64,000 bases of DNA from Thalassobacillus devorans MSP14 (lineage in GTDB: Bacteria > Bacillota > Bacilli > Bacillales > Halobacillaceae). The stretch is from positions 722,641-786,640 of the forward strand of contig NZ_KI543237.1 in NCBI RefSeq assembly GCF_000496835.1. The letters run 5' to 3'. How positions within the stretch are numbered: position 1 is the first letter of the stretch; each line of letters starts with the position of its first letter. The position numbers and the translations under genes were made by a program. This document shows, in pieces, positions 1 to 7,989 of this stretch. The notes beneath the pieces are model-generated. The model was not told where the DNA came from. It worked only from the letters and a program-made list of their open reading frames with translations, and ran no database searches.

Positions 1-446
1 GGGATCTCGCCTAGCCCCTTCTCCCGCGGGAGTCTCCCCGTTTCCCTTCCCATCCAGCCAGTTTTGTATTAAACGGACCCTTCACAAAGAGAAAGAATGT
101 AGCTGAAACCTTCATCCTGAGGCATTTTACAAAGGATGTAGAGGCATTAAAATCTTCAATCATAGGACAGTTTTCTTCGGCTGATTTCGAGAACTTCCCA
201 CGGCAAGGGGGCGTAGGGAAACGGTGAGACTCCTCGAAAATGCTACGCATTTCCTTCGTGCGTGGGTTAAGTCAAGATGAAAATTCAAAGTCCTGTGGGA
301 GCTGAGTGATAGATGAGGCCCCGCAAGGCGAAGCCTGAGGAGACTCAGCACACGCCCACGGAAAGCGAATCGTTTCCTGAAGCCCCTCAACTCCAACAAT
401 ATCTCGAAATCAAGTCTTCCATAATCCGGCCAAATAGTTGAATAAA
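1..446 (-). repeat. Large dispersed repeat, copy R1 (truncated by window edge)
   Basis: This is the first of six related noncoding repeats and it runs off the left edge. It lies in the opposite orientation to copy R2. Read on the minus strand it starts near 446 with a terminal stretch containing GGCCGGATTATGGAAGACTT, followed by the arm with the CTTTCCGTGGGCGTG core. The centre shared with R2 and R3 follows, then the second arm, which is cut by the window edge. It carries a 60-bp insertion at 235-294 that R5 also has. No credible ORF or transposase is present; the short ORFs here are low complexity and not conserved between copies. Confidence 0.85.
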
Positions 447-489
447 GGACTTTGAAAGTTAACAAAAACGTTCAACAGAACCTTTCCAC

Positions 490-531
490 AAAAAAGCCCT
501 GCTCTCCTCATAAATGAGGCCTGCAGGGCTC
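490..531 (-). terminator. Terminator after wecB
   Basis: AGCCCTGC at 495-502 pairs with GCAGGGCT at 523-530, with a second small stem inside (CCTCA/TGAGG). On the minus strand the hairpin is followed by a run of T. It lies just past the wecB stop and closes the upp-wecB transcript. Confidence 0.85.
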
Positions 532-541
532 TGGTTGTGTT

Positions 542-1687
542 TTATAACGTAAATGGATCCGGCTTATCTTCGCGTTGCTTGAAGAAATAGCGGATCGCTT
601 CGGCAATACGGCTGGATGCCTGTCCATCTCCATACGGGTTTGAAGCTTTAGCCATCGCTTCATGCGCCTGTTCATCGGACAACAATTCATTGGCAAGTTC
701 AAAGATGTGGGCTTCTTCTGTTCCGGCCAACTTAAGCGTTCCGGCCTCAATTCCTTCCGGACGTTCGGTTGTATCCCGGAGGACTAATACCGGTACGCCA
801 AGAGAAGGGGCTTCTTCCTGTACACCGCCTGAATCGGTCAAGATCAAGTGGGCGCGTGAGGCGAAATTATGAAAATCAATAACACCAAGCGGATCAATCA
901 GTTGAATGCGGTCATCGTTTCCTAAGATACGTCCCGCTGTTTCTTGTACTACAGGGTTTAAATGAACGGGATAGACCACCTGGACATCGTCATGGGTTTC
1001 GACTAATCGCTTAATAGCACGGAACATCTGCTCCATGTTATTTCCAAGATTTTCACGGCGGTGAGCTGTCATCAGTACAAGACGGCGGTCACCAAGATTG
1101 TCCAGCACCTCACTTGAATAATTATCATCAACGGTTGTTTTCAAAGCATCAATTGCTGTATTACCCGTTACAAAGATTTGCTCATTTGGTTTGTTTTCAG
1201 CGAGCAGATTATCCCGCGATTTATTAGTGGGAGCAAAATGAAGATCAGCCATGACACCAGTCAGCTGACGGTTCATTTCTTCCGGGAATGGCGAGTACTT
1301 ATTCCACGTCCTTAGCCCCGCCTCAACGTGGCCGACAGGAATCTGGTTATAATAAGCAGCCAAAGAAGCAGCAAATGTCGTGGTGGTATCACCATGAACC
1401 AGGATCATATCGGGCTTTGTCTCTTTTATCACTTCGTCCAGGCCTTCCATGGCCCGCGATGTAATCTGTGTCAACGTCTGGCGTTGTTTCATGATATCCA
1501 GATCATAATCTGGTGTGATATCAAATATCTCCAGCACCTGGTCAAGCATTTCCCGATGCTGTGCCGTAACCGTAACGATTGGATCAAATTGATCTGTGCG
1601 TTTCTTTAATTCCAGAACCAACGGAGCCATTTTGATTGCTTCCGGGCGGGTCCCGAAAATCGTCATTACTTTAATCGGATTGGTCAT
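542..1687 (-). CDS. wecB: UDP-N-acetylglucosamine 2-epimerase (non-hydrolysing)
   Basis: Cytoplasmic enzyme that interconverts UDP-GlcNAc and UDP-ManNAc, feeding teichoic acid linkage units or other surface polymers (MnaA in B. subtilis). The 381-residue protein is of normal family length. Visible motifs are GTRPEAIKMAPL near the N-terminus, HGDTTTTFAA, HVEAGLRT and TDSGGVQEE. The start at 1687 is chosen because AGAGGTG lies about 7 bases upstream; the longer frame to 1750 would overlap upp and has no ribosome site. It follows upp by about 25 bases, so the two are probably co-transcribed, and a strong terminator follows. Confidence 0.95.
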   Translation of the reverse strand: MTNPIKVMTIFGTRPEAIKMAPLVLELKKRTDQFDPIVTVTAQHREMLDQVLEIFDITPDYDLDIMKQRQTLTQITSRAMEGLDEVIKETKPDMILVHGDTTTTFAASLAAYYNQIPVGHVEAGLRTWNKYSPFPEEMNRQLTGVMADLHFAPTNKSRDNLLAENKPNEQIFVTGNTAIDALKTTVDDNYSSEVLDNLGDRRLVLMTAHRRENLGNNMEQMFRAIKRLVETHDDVQVVYPVHLNPVVQETAGRILGNDDRIQLIDPLGVIDFHNFASRAHLILTDSGGVQEEAPSLGVPVLVLRDTTERPEGIEAGTLKLAGTEEAHIFELANELLSDEQAHEAMAKASNPYGDGQASSRIAEAIRYFFKQREDKPDPFTL

Positions 1688-1712
1688 CGTTGACACCTCT
1701 GTTTCTTTATGG

Positions 1713-2345
1713 TTATTTCGTTCCGAATAAACGATCGCCTGCATCCCCAAGACCAGGAACGATATAGCCTTTCTCGTTTAACTTTTCATCTAATGCTGCA
1801 AGATAAATATCAACGTCCGGATGTGCTTCCTGTACAGCTTCTACCCCTTCCGGCGCTGCCACGATACACATCAAGCGGATTTGGCGGGCACCACGTTTTT
1901 TTAAGGAATCGATAGCCGCATTCGCTGACCCCCCGGTCGCAAGCATCGGGTCAAGTACGATCAATTCACGTTCTTCAATATCGCTAGGGAGCTTCACATA
2001 GTATTCAACAGGCTTTAATGTTTCCGGGTCACGGTATAAACCAACATGTCCTACCTTGGCAGCCGGGATCAATTGCAGCATCCCATCTACCATTCCAAGC
2101 CCTGCACGCAGGATAGGAACAAGACCGATTTTCTTACCACTCAACGCTTTTGCTTTCGCACCAGAAATAACTGGTGTATCTATTTCCACTTCTTCGAGCG
2201 GGAGGTCACGCGTAATTTCAAAGGCCATCAAAGCAGCTACTTCATCTACAAGCTCACGGAAATCCTTGGTACCTGTGCTTTCTTTCCGTATGTATGTCAA
2301 CTTATGCTGGATTAACGGGTGATCCAATACGTACACTTTTCCCAT
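1713..2345 (-). CDS. upp: Uracil phosphoribosyltransferase
   Basis: Pyrimidine salvage enzyme that makes UMP from uracil and PRPP in the cytoplasm. The 210-residue product is full length. The PRPP-binding loop [14 protein letters not shown] is clear, and the N-terminus ([19 protein letters not shown]) is typical of Gram-positive Upp. It lies downstream of glyA, separated from it by a terminator, and upstream of wecB. The neighbourhood ywlG-glyA-upp matches B. subtilis. A ribosome site (AGGAGT) precedes the ATG. Confidence 0.97.
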   Translation of the reverse strand: MGKVYVLDHPLIQHKLTYIRKESTGTKDFRELVDEVAALMAFEITRDLPLEEVEIDTPVISGAKAKALSGKKIGLVPILRAGLGMVDGMLQLIPAAKVGHVGLYRDPETLKPVEYYVKLPSDIEERELIVLDPMLATGGSANAAIDSLKKRGARQIRLMCIVAAPEGVEAVQEAHPDVDIYLAALDEKLNEKGYIVPGLGDAGDRLFGTK

Positions 2346-2480
2346 TGCCGATCCACTCCTTTTAAAATTTTAATTGACAAATGTCATGAATTTTAAATTT
2401 TGCATCCTTCAAATTGTACATAATTATAGCTGTAACTGCAAGGCAAATCCGAAAGCGTGGGCGAACGTTTCTGGACACAC

Positions 2481-2516
2481 AAAAGTCCCGCTGCCATAAA
2501 TGGAGCGGGACTTTTT
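2481..2516 (-). terminator. Terminator after glyA
   Basis: AAAAGTCCCGCT at 2481-2492 pairs with AGCGGGACTTTT at 2504-2515. It lies immediately downstream of the glyA stop on the minus strand and separates glyA from upp. Confidence 0.9.
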
Positions 2517-2518
2517 TA

Positions 2519-3754
2519 TTATTGATAAAGCGGGAATTGGCTGGTCAAACGAAGCACACGGTCTGCCGCTTCTTTCAACTTGGCTTCATCCTCATGATTC
2601 TTAAGCGTGAAAGCAATGATTTCTGCGATTTCGTCCATTTCTTTTTCACCGAAGCCACGGGAAGTGACAGCAGCTGTACCAATTCGTATACCGCTGGTTA
2701 CAAATGGGCTTTCAGGATCAAATGGAATGGTATTTTTATTGGTAGTTACCCCAATATCATCCAGTGCTTTTTCGGCCACTTTTCCTGTCAGATTAAGCGG
2801 GCGGACATCCATGAGCAGCAAGTGGTTATCCGTACCACCGGAAACGATGCGGACGCCATGCTTCTGCAGGGATTCGGCAAGACGCTTGGCATTCTTGACG
2901 ACCTGTTCGGAATAAGCCTTGAAATCTTCCTGCAATATTTCATAGAAGGAAACGGCTTTAGCAGCAATCACATGCATCAACGGACCACCCTGCATGCCAG
3001 GGAATACGGTTTTATCGATCTTCTTCGCGAATTCCTCCTCACAAAGAATCATGCCGCCGCGTGGGCCGCGTAATGTTTTATGCGTTGTAGTAGTTACAAA
3101 ATGGGCATGAGGAACAGGGTTTGGATGATGACCCGTGGCAACCAGGCCGGCAATGTGTGCCATATCTACAAGCAAATAGGCATCTACTGCATCTGCAATT
3201 TCACGGAACTTAGCGAAATCTATGGTACGTGAATAAGCGCTTGCGCCAGCTACAATCAATTTCGGCTTCAATTCTTTGGCGCGTTCCAGAACTGCATCAT
3301 AATCGATTTGTTCCGTTTCTTTATCCACACCATAATCTTCAAAATTGTACAGTTTACCGCTGAAGTTGACACCACTACCATGTGTCAAGTGTCCACCGTG
3401 GTTCAAGTTCATACCAAGCACGGTATCGCCAGGTTCAAGAACGGTAAAATAAACAGCCATATTGGCCTGGGCCCCGGAGTGCGGCTGTACGTTGGCATGG
3501 TCGGCACCGAAAATTTCCTTAGCGCGATCGCGTGCCAGGTTTTCGACAACATCTACATGTTCACAGCCGCCATAATACCGGCGTCCAGGATAGCCTTCCG
3601 CGTATTTATTCGTCAGCACAGACCCCATCGCTTCCATGACTGCTTCAGAAACGAAGTTCTCCGATGCGATCAGTTCGATTTTTTCCTGCTGGCGTTTCTT
3701 TTCCGCTTCGATTGATTCGAATACTTTCAGATCCCTTTGTTTGACTTGTTGCAT
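2519..3754 (-). CDS. glyA: Serine hydroxymethyltransferase
   Basis: PLP enzyme that converts serine and tetrahydrofolate to glycine and 5,10-methylene-THF, the main one-carbon source. The 411-residue protein is of normal length. The PLP lysine lies in [14 protein letters not shown] around residue 230, and the N-terminal [11 protein letters not shown] motif is intact. The start at 3754 has GAGAGGGG a few bases upstream. It follows ywlG by 36 bases and probably shares its transcript, as in B. subtilis. Confidence 0.97.
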   Translation of the reverse strand: MQQVKQRDLKVFESIEAEKKRQQEKIELIASENFVSEAVMEAMGSVLTNKYAEGYPGRRYYGGCEHVDVVENLARDRAKEIFGADHANVQPHSGAQANMAVYFTVLEPGDTVLGMNLNHGGHLTHGSGVNFSGKLYNFEDYGVDKETEQIDYDAVLERAKELKPKLIVAGASAYSRTIDFAKFREIADAVDAYLLVDMAHIAGLVATGHHPNPVPHAHFVTTTTHKTLRGPRGGMILCEEEFAKKIDKTVFPGMQGGPLMHVIAAKAVSFYEILQEDFKAYSEQVVKNAKRLAESLQKHGVRIVSGGTDNHLLLMDVRPLNLTGKVAEKALDDIGVTTNKNTIPFDPESPFVTSGIRIGTAAVTSRGFGEKEMDEIAEIIAFTLKNHEDEAKLKEAADRVLRLTSQFPLYQ

Positions 3755-3790
3755 GTTGAGTTCCCCTCTCTATTTCCATCAAATTTTGAT

Positions 3791-4360
3791 TTAATCACAA
3801 TCTGCTTCCACTTGAGGTTTCTTATAGACTGCCCGTTCGCCGCCAATCAGACGTGGTCTGGTACGTGCGGCTGTCAAATGGGCTTTACCAATGGATTTCT
3901 GTTTGAACCGAAGCGGCACAGCCACCCGTTTCAAATGCATGCCAATCATCGTATCGCCGATGTCGATCCCCGATTCGGCTTTGATTTCCTCCACTACGAC
4001 CGGATCCTCCATATGATTGAAGGCATAAGCAGCCATCGCGCCTCCAGCCTTCGGCACTGGTATTGCCGATACTTGCTCATAACCGCGTTTTTCCATTGTC
4101 TTCCGTTCCATAACAAGTGCACGATTCAAATGTTCACAACATTGAAATACAAGTTCTATTTTTTCATTCTCCCTCAAACTCTGCATTTCTTCAAACAACA
4201 CAGCAGCAATTTCTTCACTTCCGGACGTGCCGATTCGCTCGCCGGCAATTTCACTGGTAGAGCACCCGATAACGAATTGTTCGCCAGCTTTCAAATGACC
4301 GCTTACAGACAATTCATTTACCAGATTCCGGACATCTTTCCGGATGGATTCCATACTCAT
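3791..4360 (-). CDS. ywlG: YwlG family protein (DUF436/TIGR01440)
   Basis: Conserved cytoplasmic protein of unknown function, 189 residues. I recognise it from the QFVIGCSTSEIAGERIGT segment, the QCCEHLNRALV segment and the position between rpiB and glyA. GGAGGTG lies about 10 bases before the ATG at 4360. A hairpin terminator at 4393-4428 separates it from rpiB upstream, so it probably starts a ywlG-glyA unit. The function is not known. Confidence 0.92.
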   Translation of the reverse strand: MSMESIRKDVRNLVNELSVSGHLKAGEQFVIGCSTSEIAGERIGTSGSEEIAAVLFEEMQSLRENEKIELVFQCCEHLNRALVMERKTMEKRGYEQVSAIPVPKAGGAMAAYAFNHMEDPVVVEEIKAESGIDIGDTMIGMHLKRVAVPLRFKQKSIGKAHLTAARTRPRLIGGERAVYKKPQVEADCD

Positions 4361-4392
4361 GATGCCTGGACACCTCCGTGAGGATTTTACTT

Positions 4393-4428
4393 GTAAAAAA
4401 GGAGAAGCGTATCCCTAAGGCTTCTCCA
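4393..4428 (-). terminator. Terminator after rpiB
   Basis: GGAGAAGC at 4401-4408 pairs with GCTTCTCC at 4420-4427, followed on the minus strand by six T. It closes the ywl block ending in rpiB. Confidence 0.85.
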
Positions 4429-4448
4429 ACTCTCTATTTTCTATTCTA

Positions 4449-4889
4449 TTATTTATTTTCGTATTCGGCAATCTTTCCAACACGATTGGCGTGACGACCG
4501 CCTTCATAATCTGTAGATACCCATGTACGTACAATTTCCGCCGCAAGCCCGGGACCAATGACACGTTCTCCCATGCATAGCACATTGGAATCGTTATGTT
4601 CACGGGTCGCTTTGGCACTGAATAAGTCATGAACAAGCGCCGCACGTATACCTTTCACTTTGTTTGCAGAAATGGACATACCAATGCCTGTACCACAAAT
4701 AAGAATCCCTTTATCGAATTCTCCGCTTGCGACACGTTCAGCCGCCGGCAAAGCGTAATCCGGATAATCTACTGAACCTTCACAGTCGCAGCCAATATCT
4801 TCATAAGGAATTTCTAATTCATCCAATATCGCTGCTGCTTCTTTACGTAAGTTTGTTCCTCCGTGGTCGGAGGCAAGGATAATTTTCAT
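4449..4889 (-). CDS. rpiB: Ribose 5-phosphate isomerase B
   Basis: Interconverts ribose 5-phosphate and ribulose 5-phosphate in the pentose phosphate pathway (LacA/RpiB family, YwlF in B. subtilis). The 146-residue product is full length. It begins with ILASDHGGTNLRKE, and the phosphate-binding CGTGIGMSISANK segment carries the usual active-site cysteine. It lies between ywlE and ywlG and ends at a strong terminator. Confidence 0.95.
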   Translation of the reverse strand: MKIILASDHGGTNLRKEAAAILDELEIPYEDIGCDCEGSVDYPDYALPAAERVASGEFDKGILICGTGIGMSISANKVKGIRAALVHDLFSAKATREHNDSNVLCMGERVIGPGLAAEIVRTWVSTDYEGGRHANRVGKIAEYENK

Positions 4890-4967
4890 GCTGACACCAC
4901 TCCTTCTTCTACTATCATGATTGTAACGCGTCAGCCTCTTAAATGGAAGCGGTGAAATGTCAATTCA

Positions 4968-5594
4968 TCATCCTTCGGGATACTGGTCAGCATCTATCTT
5001 TTTCAATAGATAAGTAATGTTGTTATCTATTTCTTTCATCGTTTCCCTGTAAATAGCGATGTCTCCGCCGAATGGGTCACTGATATCAAAGCTCGGCAGT
5101 TCGTTTTCCAGCTTTTGAATTTCTTTTAAATCCTCTTTCAGTGCTTCATATAATTCCTGCTGCATCTTGTCATCCTCGTACTTGTTGCGATTGTCATTGA
5201 TGAACTGGATCCGTTTCTCTTCGATTTTCGTGTATGCCTGCTTCAAATTTTCCCAATCGGCCGCAGCCTGATCACCAGCTGCATATTCTTTCAGAGTGTA
5301 ATATTTATCCTGCCATTGATCATATTGCATAGCTAATGATTGTTTATGTTGTTCACTCATTGTCAAAACGAGATCTGCCCACTCCAGCAATTCTGGTGTG
5401 ACAGGCTGGGACTGATGATTGACTTCAACCCCTGCTTCTTCCAATACCTGGCGGGCACCACCGGAAATGGGAGCACCTTTTGACGCAAAAACGCCCGCTG
5501 ATTTGACGTTTACGTTTCCGTTATTCTTCTTCAGCAATGCTTCCGCCATTGGACTTCTGCATGTATTGCCGGTACAGACGAAAAGTATATTCAT
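4968..5594 (-). CDS. ywlE: Protein arginine phosphatase YwlE with a charged insertion
   Basis: Low-molecular-weight tyrosine phosphatase fold. In B. subtilis YwlE removes phosphate from arginine and opposes McsB. The P-loop CTGNTCRS starts at Cys7, with Thr11 (the residue linked to phosphoarginine specificity in YwlE) and Arg13. The general acid is in DPFGG at about Asp173. Family members are about 150 residues; this one is 208. The extra sequence is a charged, helix-rich block at about residues 105-169, between LKEYA and the DPFGG loop. The start at 5594 has AAGGAGGAG upstream; the longer frame to 5642 is less likely. Confidence 0.92.
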   Translation of the reverse strand: MNILFVCTGNTCRSPMAEALLKKNNGNVNVKSAGVFASKGAPISGGARQVLEEAGVEVNHQSQPVTPELLEWADLVLTMSEQHKQSLAMQYDQWQDKYYTLKEYAAGDQAAADWENLKQAYTKIEEKRIQFINDNRNKYEDDKMQQELYEALKEDLKEIQKLENELPSFDISDPFGGDIAIYRETMKEIDNNITYLLKKIDADQYPEG

Positions 5595-5660
5595 TCCGGA
5601 ACTCCTCCTTGCTACGCCGTTTCTATCTTCCCATTTTACCATAGGAGGAGGTAAGACTCA

Positions 5661-6209
5661 TCAGAATAGCATGTTGAGTCCGATGGCACAAAGGATACTC
5701 CCGCCTAATAATTCACTATATACCCCGAGCAGCCCTTTCGCTTTTCGGCCCAGTAAAAAACCTGTCCACGTCAAACTCATGCTCATGAATCCGAAAAGCA
5801 AGACAGCCATCAGAACTCCTACCCCTGACAACCCTAGGCTCAAACCAGCAGAAAAACTGTCGACGCTCACACTGAAGGCAAACAAAATAACTCCGATACC
5901 AATCGGAGACTGGGGCTTTTTATCCTCCCTAAAAGAAGAAAAGAACATGTGAGCGCCGATTCCGATCAACAGCATTCCACCAAGTAACATTGTCATATGA
6001 TTCAATGGCGCAGATACTAACTGGCCGATTATAATTCCGATAAAAGGCATTATCATATGAAAAATGCCTACCAATAGTCCTAAGAAAAATATTCGTTTCA
6101 GACGCATCCGCTGCATTCCCATACCTAATGACACCGAAAAAGCATCCAGACCCAGTGCAAACGCAAGAATAGATAAGGAAACGACTTCCCCAAGCCAAAC
6201 GGACTCCAT
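5661..6209 (-). CDS. mntP: Manganese efflux pump MntP
   Basis: Six-helix inner-membrane exporter that lowers cytosolic Mn2+. The 182-residue protein shows two related halves, each with an acidic membrane segment (ALGLDAFSVSLGMG near the start and SVSVDSFSAGLSLG in the middle), which are the paired Asp motifs of the family. The position between ywlC and ywlE matches ywlD of B. subtilis. Its Shine-Dalgarno sequence GGGGAGG lies in the 3' arm of a terminator-like hairpin (6210-6253), so its translation may depend on that structure. Confidence 0.92.
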   Translation of the reverse strand: MESVWLGEVVSLSILAFALGLDAFSVSLGMGMQRMRLKRIFFLGLLVGIFHMIMPFIGIIIGQLVSAPLNHMTMLLGGMLLIGIGAHMFFSSFREDKKPQSPIGIGVILFAFSVSVDSFSAGLSLGLSGVGVLMAVLLFGFMSMSLTWTGFLLGRKAKGLLGVYSELLGGSILCAIGLNMLF

Positions 6210-6253
6210 AGAAAAACCTCCCCGGACATGCTATCTCACTATATGCGGGGAGG
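6210..6253 (-). promoter_or_regulatory. Terminator-like hairpin holding the mntP ribosome site
   Basis: CCTCCCCG at 6217-6224 pairs with CGGGGAGG at 6246-6253. On the minus strand the 3' arm reads CGGGGAGG and is followed by TTTTTCT and then the mntP ATG. The same bases therefore act as hairpin arm and as Shine-Dalgarno sequence, 7 bases before the start. It may act as a partial ywlC terminator, as translational control of mntP, or both. Confidence 0.7.
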
Positions 6254-6271
6254 CGCATCGATATGCTTCGG

Positions 6272-7321
6272 TTAAAATTGATTAAGCTTCTTGACAGCGG
6301 CCTTTTGCAGACGATTCATGATAGCTTCTCCATACCCTTCGTCGGAAAAGGCTTCACCAAGGATGATGTCGACATCCGCTTTTTTAAATTCACGGAGCGC
6401 ACTATATAAATGGACGGCGACTTCTTTCAGGTCATTGCGTGACCCACAGGCAATCACATGCCTTTGTGGTAATTGTTCAGCCAGTTCATTGCTGGCGATG
6501 ATTCCGATCCGTTTTCCGTCCCTTTCCAGTTCCTGGAGTTGTTCGATAAAAAATTCATCACTGCCATCCACAAGCCATAACGGAGCTTCCGGTGCATAAT
6601 GGGTATATTTCATGCCTGGCGACTTCGGCTTCTCTTCTGGGGAGGCAAGCGCAGGGTCAACCATGGCCGCTCCGATCACATCTTCAATTTGCTGCCGTGT
6701 AATCCCGCCTGGCCGTAAAATCACCGGCATGGTACTGGTACAATCCACTACGGTCGATTCCAGCCCCACGCCTGTAGGACCGCCATCAATCAAACCGGCA
6801 ACCCGTCCATTTAAATCCTGATAGACGTGATCAGCTGTCGTCGGACTAGGCCTGCCGGAACGATTGGCACTCGGCGCAGCAAGCGGTAAGTCGCTCGTTT
6901 TCAATAACGCAAGAGCCACGGGGTGATTGGGGATCCGGACGGCGACTGTCGATAAGCCAGCCGTTACGTTTTCGGCACAAGCCCCGTTGCTTTCCAGAAC
7001 AATGGTTAATGGTCCAGGCATGAATGAGGCCATCATTTTCTTTGCAGTCTCCGGAATCTCCGTTACCAGTTTTCCCACCTGGGAAGCATCGGCCACGTGG
7101 ACAATCAGCGGATTATCCGATGGACGTCCCTTCGCTTCGAAAATACGATGGACTGCCTGCTCACTTGTTGCGTCTGCCCCCAGACCATATACTGTTTCTG
7201 TCGGAAACGCGACAACCTCCTGTTGCTGCAGGAGGTAAGCTGCTTGATTTATTTCATCCATATGCGCAGAAACGCGCATCGGATCGATATTCCATACATT
7301 CGTTTTCATAGACATAGCCAC
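6272..7321 (-). CDS. ywlC: L-threonylcarbamoyladenylate synthase (Sua5/YwlC)
   Basis: Makes threonylcarbamoyl-AMP for t6A37 tRNA modification. The 349-residue protein has the YrdC/Sua5 catalytic domain (about residues 25-210, with VVAFPTETVYGLGADAT and SANRSGRPSPT) and the C-terminal Sua5 domain, so it is the long form. The start is a GTG at 7321, with AAGGAG 6 bases upstream; the in-frame ATG at 7315 is the alternative. The upstream gap holds a DnaA-box cluster. Confidence 0.93.
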   Translation of the reverse strand: MAMSMKTNVWNIDPMRVSAHMDEINQAAYLLQQQEVVAFPTETVYGLGADATSEQAVHRIFEAKGRPSDNPLIVHVADASQVGKLVTEIPETAKKMMASFMPGPLTIVLESNGACAENVTAGLSTVAVRIPNHPVALALLKTSDLPLAAPSANRSGRPSPTTADHVYQDLNGRVAGLIDGGPTGVGLESTVVDCTSTMPVILRPGGITRQQIEDVIGAAMVDPALASPEEKPKSPGMKYTHYAPEAPLWLVDGSDEFFIEQLQELERDGKRIGIIASNELAEQLPQRHVIACGSRNDLKEVAVHLYSALREFKKADVDIILGEAFSDEGYGEAIMNRLQKAAVKKLNQF

Positions 7322-7462
7322 TTATGCTCCTTCACATATTCTCTTTTTTATTATGCGATGGGAGCGTGCAGGAAGCAAGTATTGGAGTCAAACACAAGTT
7401 ATTAACAGTTTACACACAAGCATTCCATTATAAAACCCTTATATTTTATGTTTTTCAATCAC

Positions 7463-7578
7463 TTTTACACAGTAATCCACAGTTATACACAGGAATTATC
7501 CACAACTGTGAATAATTCCTGTCAGTTCACCTGATAAACCCAGGCTTTTTCTGTGGATAACTGATCGTTTGTGGGTAA
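7463..7578. promoter_or_regulatory. DnaA-box cluster
   Basis: Seven DnaA-box-like 9-mers lie within 116 bp. Four fit TTATNCACA exactly: 7483-7491 and 7496-7504 on the plus strand, 7507-7515 and 7552-7560 on the minus strand. Three have one mismatch: 7463-7471, 7473-7481 and 7570-7578. The cluster spans the ywlB-ywlC gap and the 3' end of the ywlB-position gene. From memory, B. subtilis has stable DnaA-binding clusters outside oriC, one of them near ywlC. There is no dnaA or dnaN here, so this is not the origin. Confidence 0.8.
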
Positions 7579-7932
7579 CTTTTCTGATTCCATTTGTATA
7601 AAATCAAAATGCTCCAGTAATGTATCCAACTGTTCAGAATGACTATTGACGATTACAGTAGAAATAGTCGATTGGTGAATATCTTCTACAATCGTTTGAA
7701 AAATAACCAGCAGTAATTCTGGAGTAGCCTGGTTGAACAGTGTCAGTTGTTTCAATTGCACCACATTCTCCCCGACAGGCTGCAACAGGTAACTGCCCAG
7801 CAGCATTTGTCCTTCCTGGATCAAATAGCCATTTGCCAGCATTTCCTCCTGATTCCACGTGACATTTGCGGGGTAGTTATACTTATTTTTTAATAGTTTC
7901 CAATGGTTTTCTTCTAATTTAATGATTTCCAT
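7522..7932 (-). CDS. Uncharacterised protein at the ywlB position (possible GNAT relative)
   Basis: 136 residues, soluble, with no signal peptide. In B. subtilis this position holds ywlB, an N-acetyltransferase-like protein. The mixed strand-helix pattern and the end (LLEHFDFIQMESEKL) would fit a degenerate GNAT fold, but I cannot see a clear acetyl-CoA loop. The ATG at 7932 has AAGGAG 12 bases upstream, inside a perfect 13-bp hairpin. The 3' end of the gene carries two of the DnaA boxes, which may constrain its last codons. Confidence 0.75.
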   Translation of the reverse strand: MEIIKLEENHWKLLKNKYNYPANVTWNQEEMLANGYLIQEGQMLLGSYLLQPVGENVVQLKQLTLFNQATPELLLVIFQTIVEDIHQSTISTVIVNSHSEQLDTLLEHFDFIQMESEKLPTNDQLSTEKAWVYQVN

Positions 7933-7980
7933 AACAAAAACACACTCCTTTTCTACCACTAATCTATGAAAAGGAGTGTG
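7933..7980 (-). promoter_or_regulatory. Terminator-like hairpin holding the next ribosome site
   Basis: A perfect 13-bp stem (7941-7953 with 7968-7980) has a 14-base loop. On the minus strand its 3' arm contains AAGGAG and is followed by TTTTTGTT. It sits between spoIIR and the ywlB-position gene. The hairpin can end spoIIR transcripts and also masks the only good Shine-Dalgarno sequence of the next gene. Confidence 0.8.
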
Positions 7981-7989
7981 CCTGATATG

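Noticed and set aside
160-465. ORFs of 79-101 codons inside repeat R1 and similar short ORFs in the other repeats
   Set aside because: They have no ribosome sites, their reading frames differ between copies, and they are built of repeat arms rather than protein-like sequence.
6210-6270. yybP-ykoY manganese riboswitch before mntP
   Set aside because: The gap is only about 60 bases and shows one simple hairpin, too short for that riboswitch.
7463-7578. DnaA boxes as a chromosomal replication origin
   Set aside because: No dnaA, dnaN or long AT-rich unwinding region is nearby; a secondary DnaA cluster fits better.
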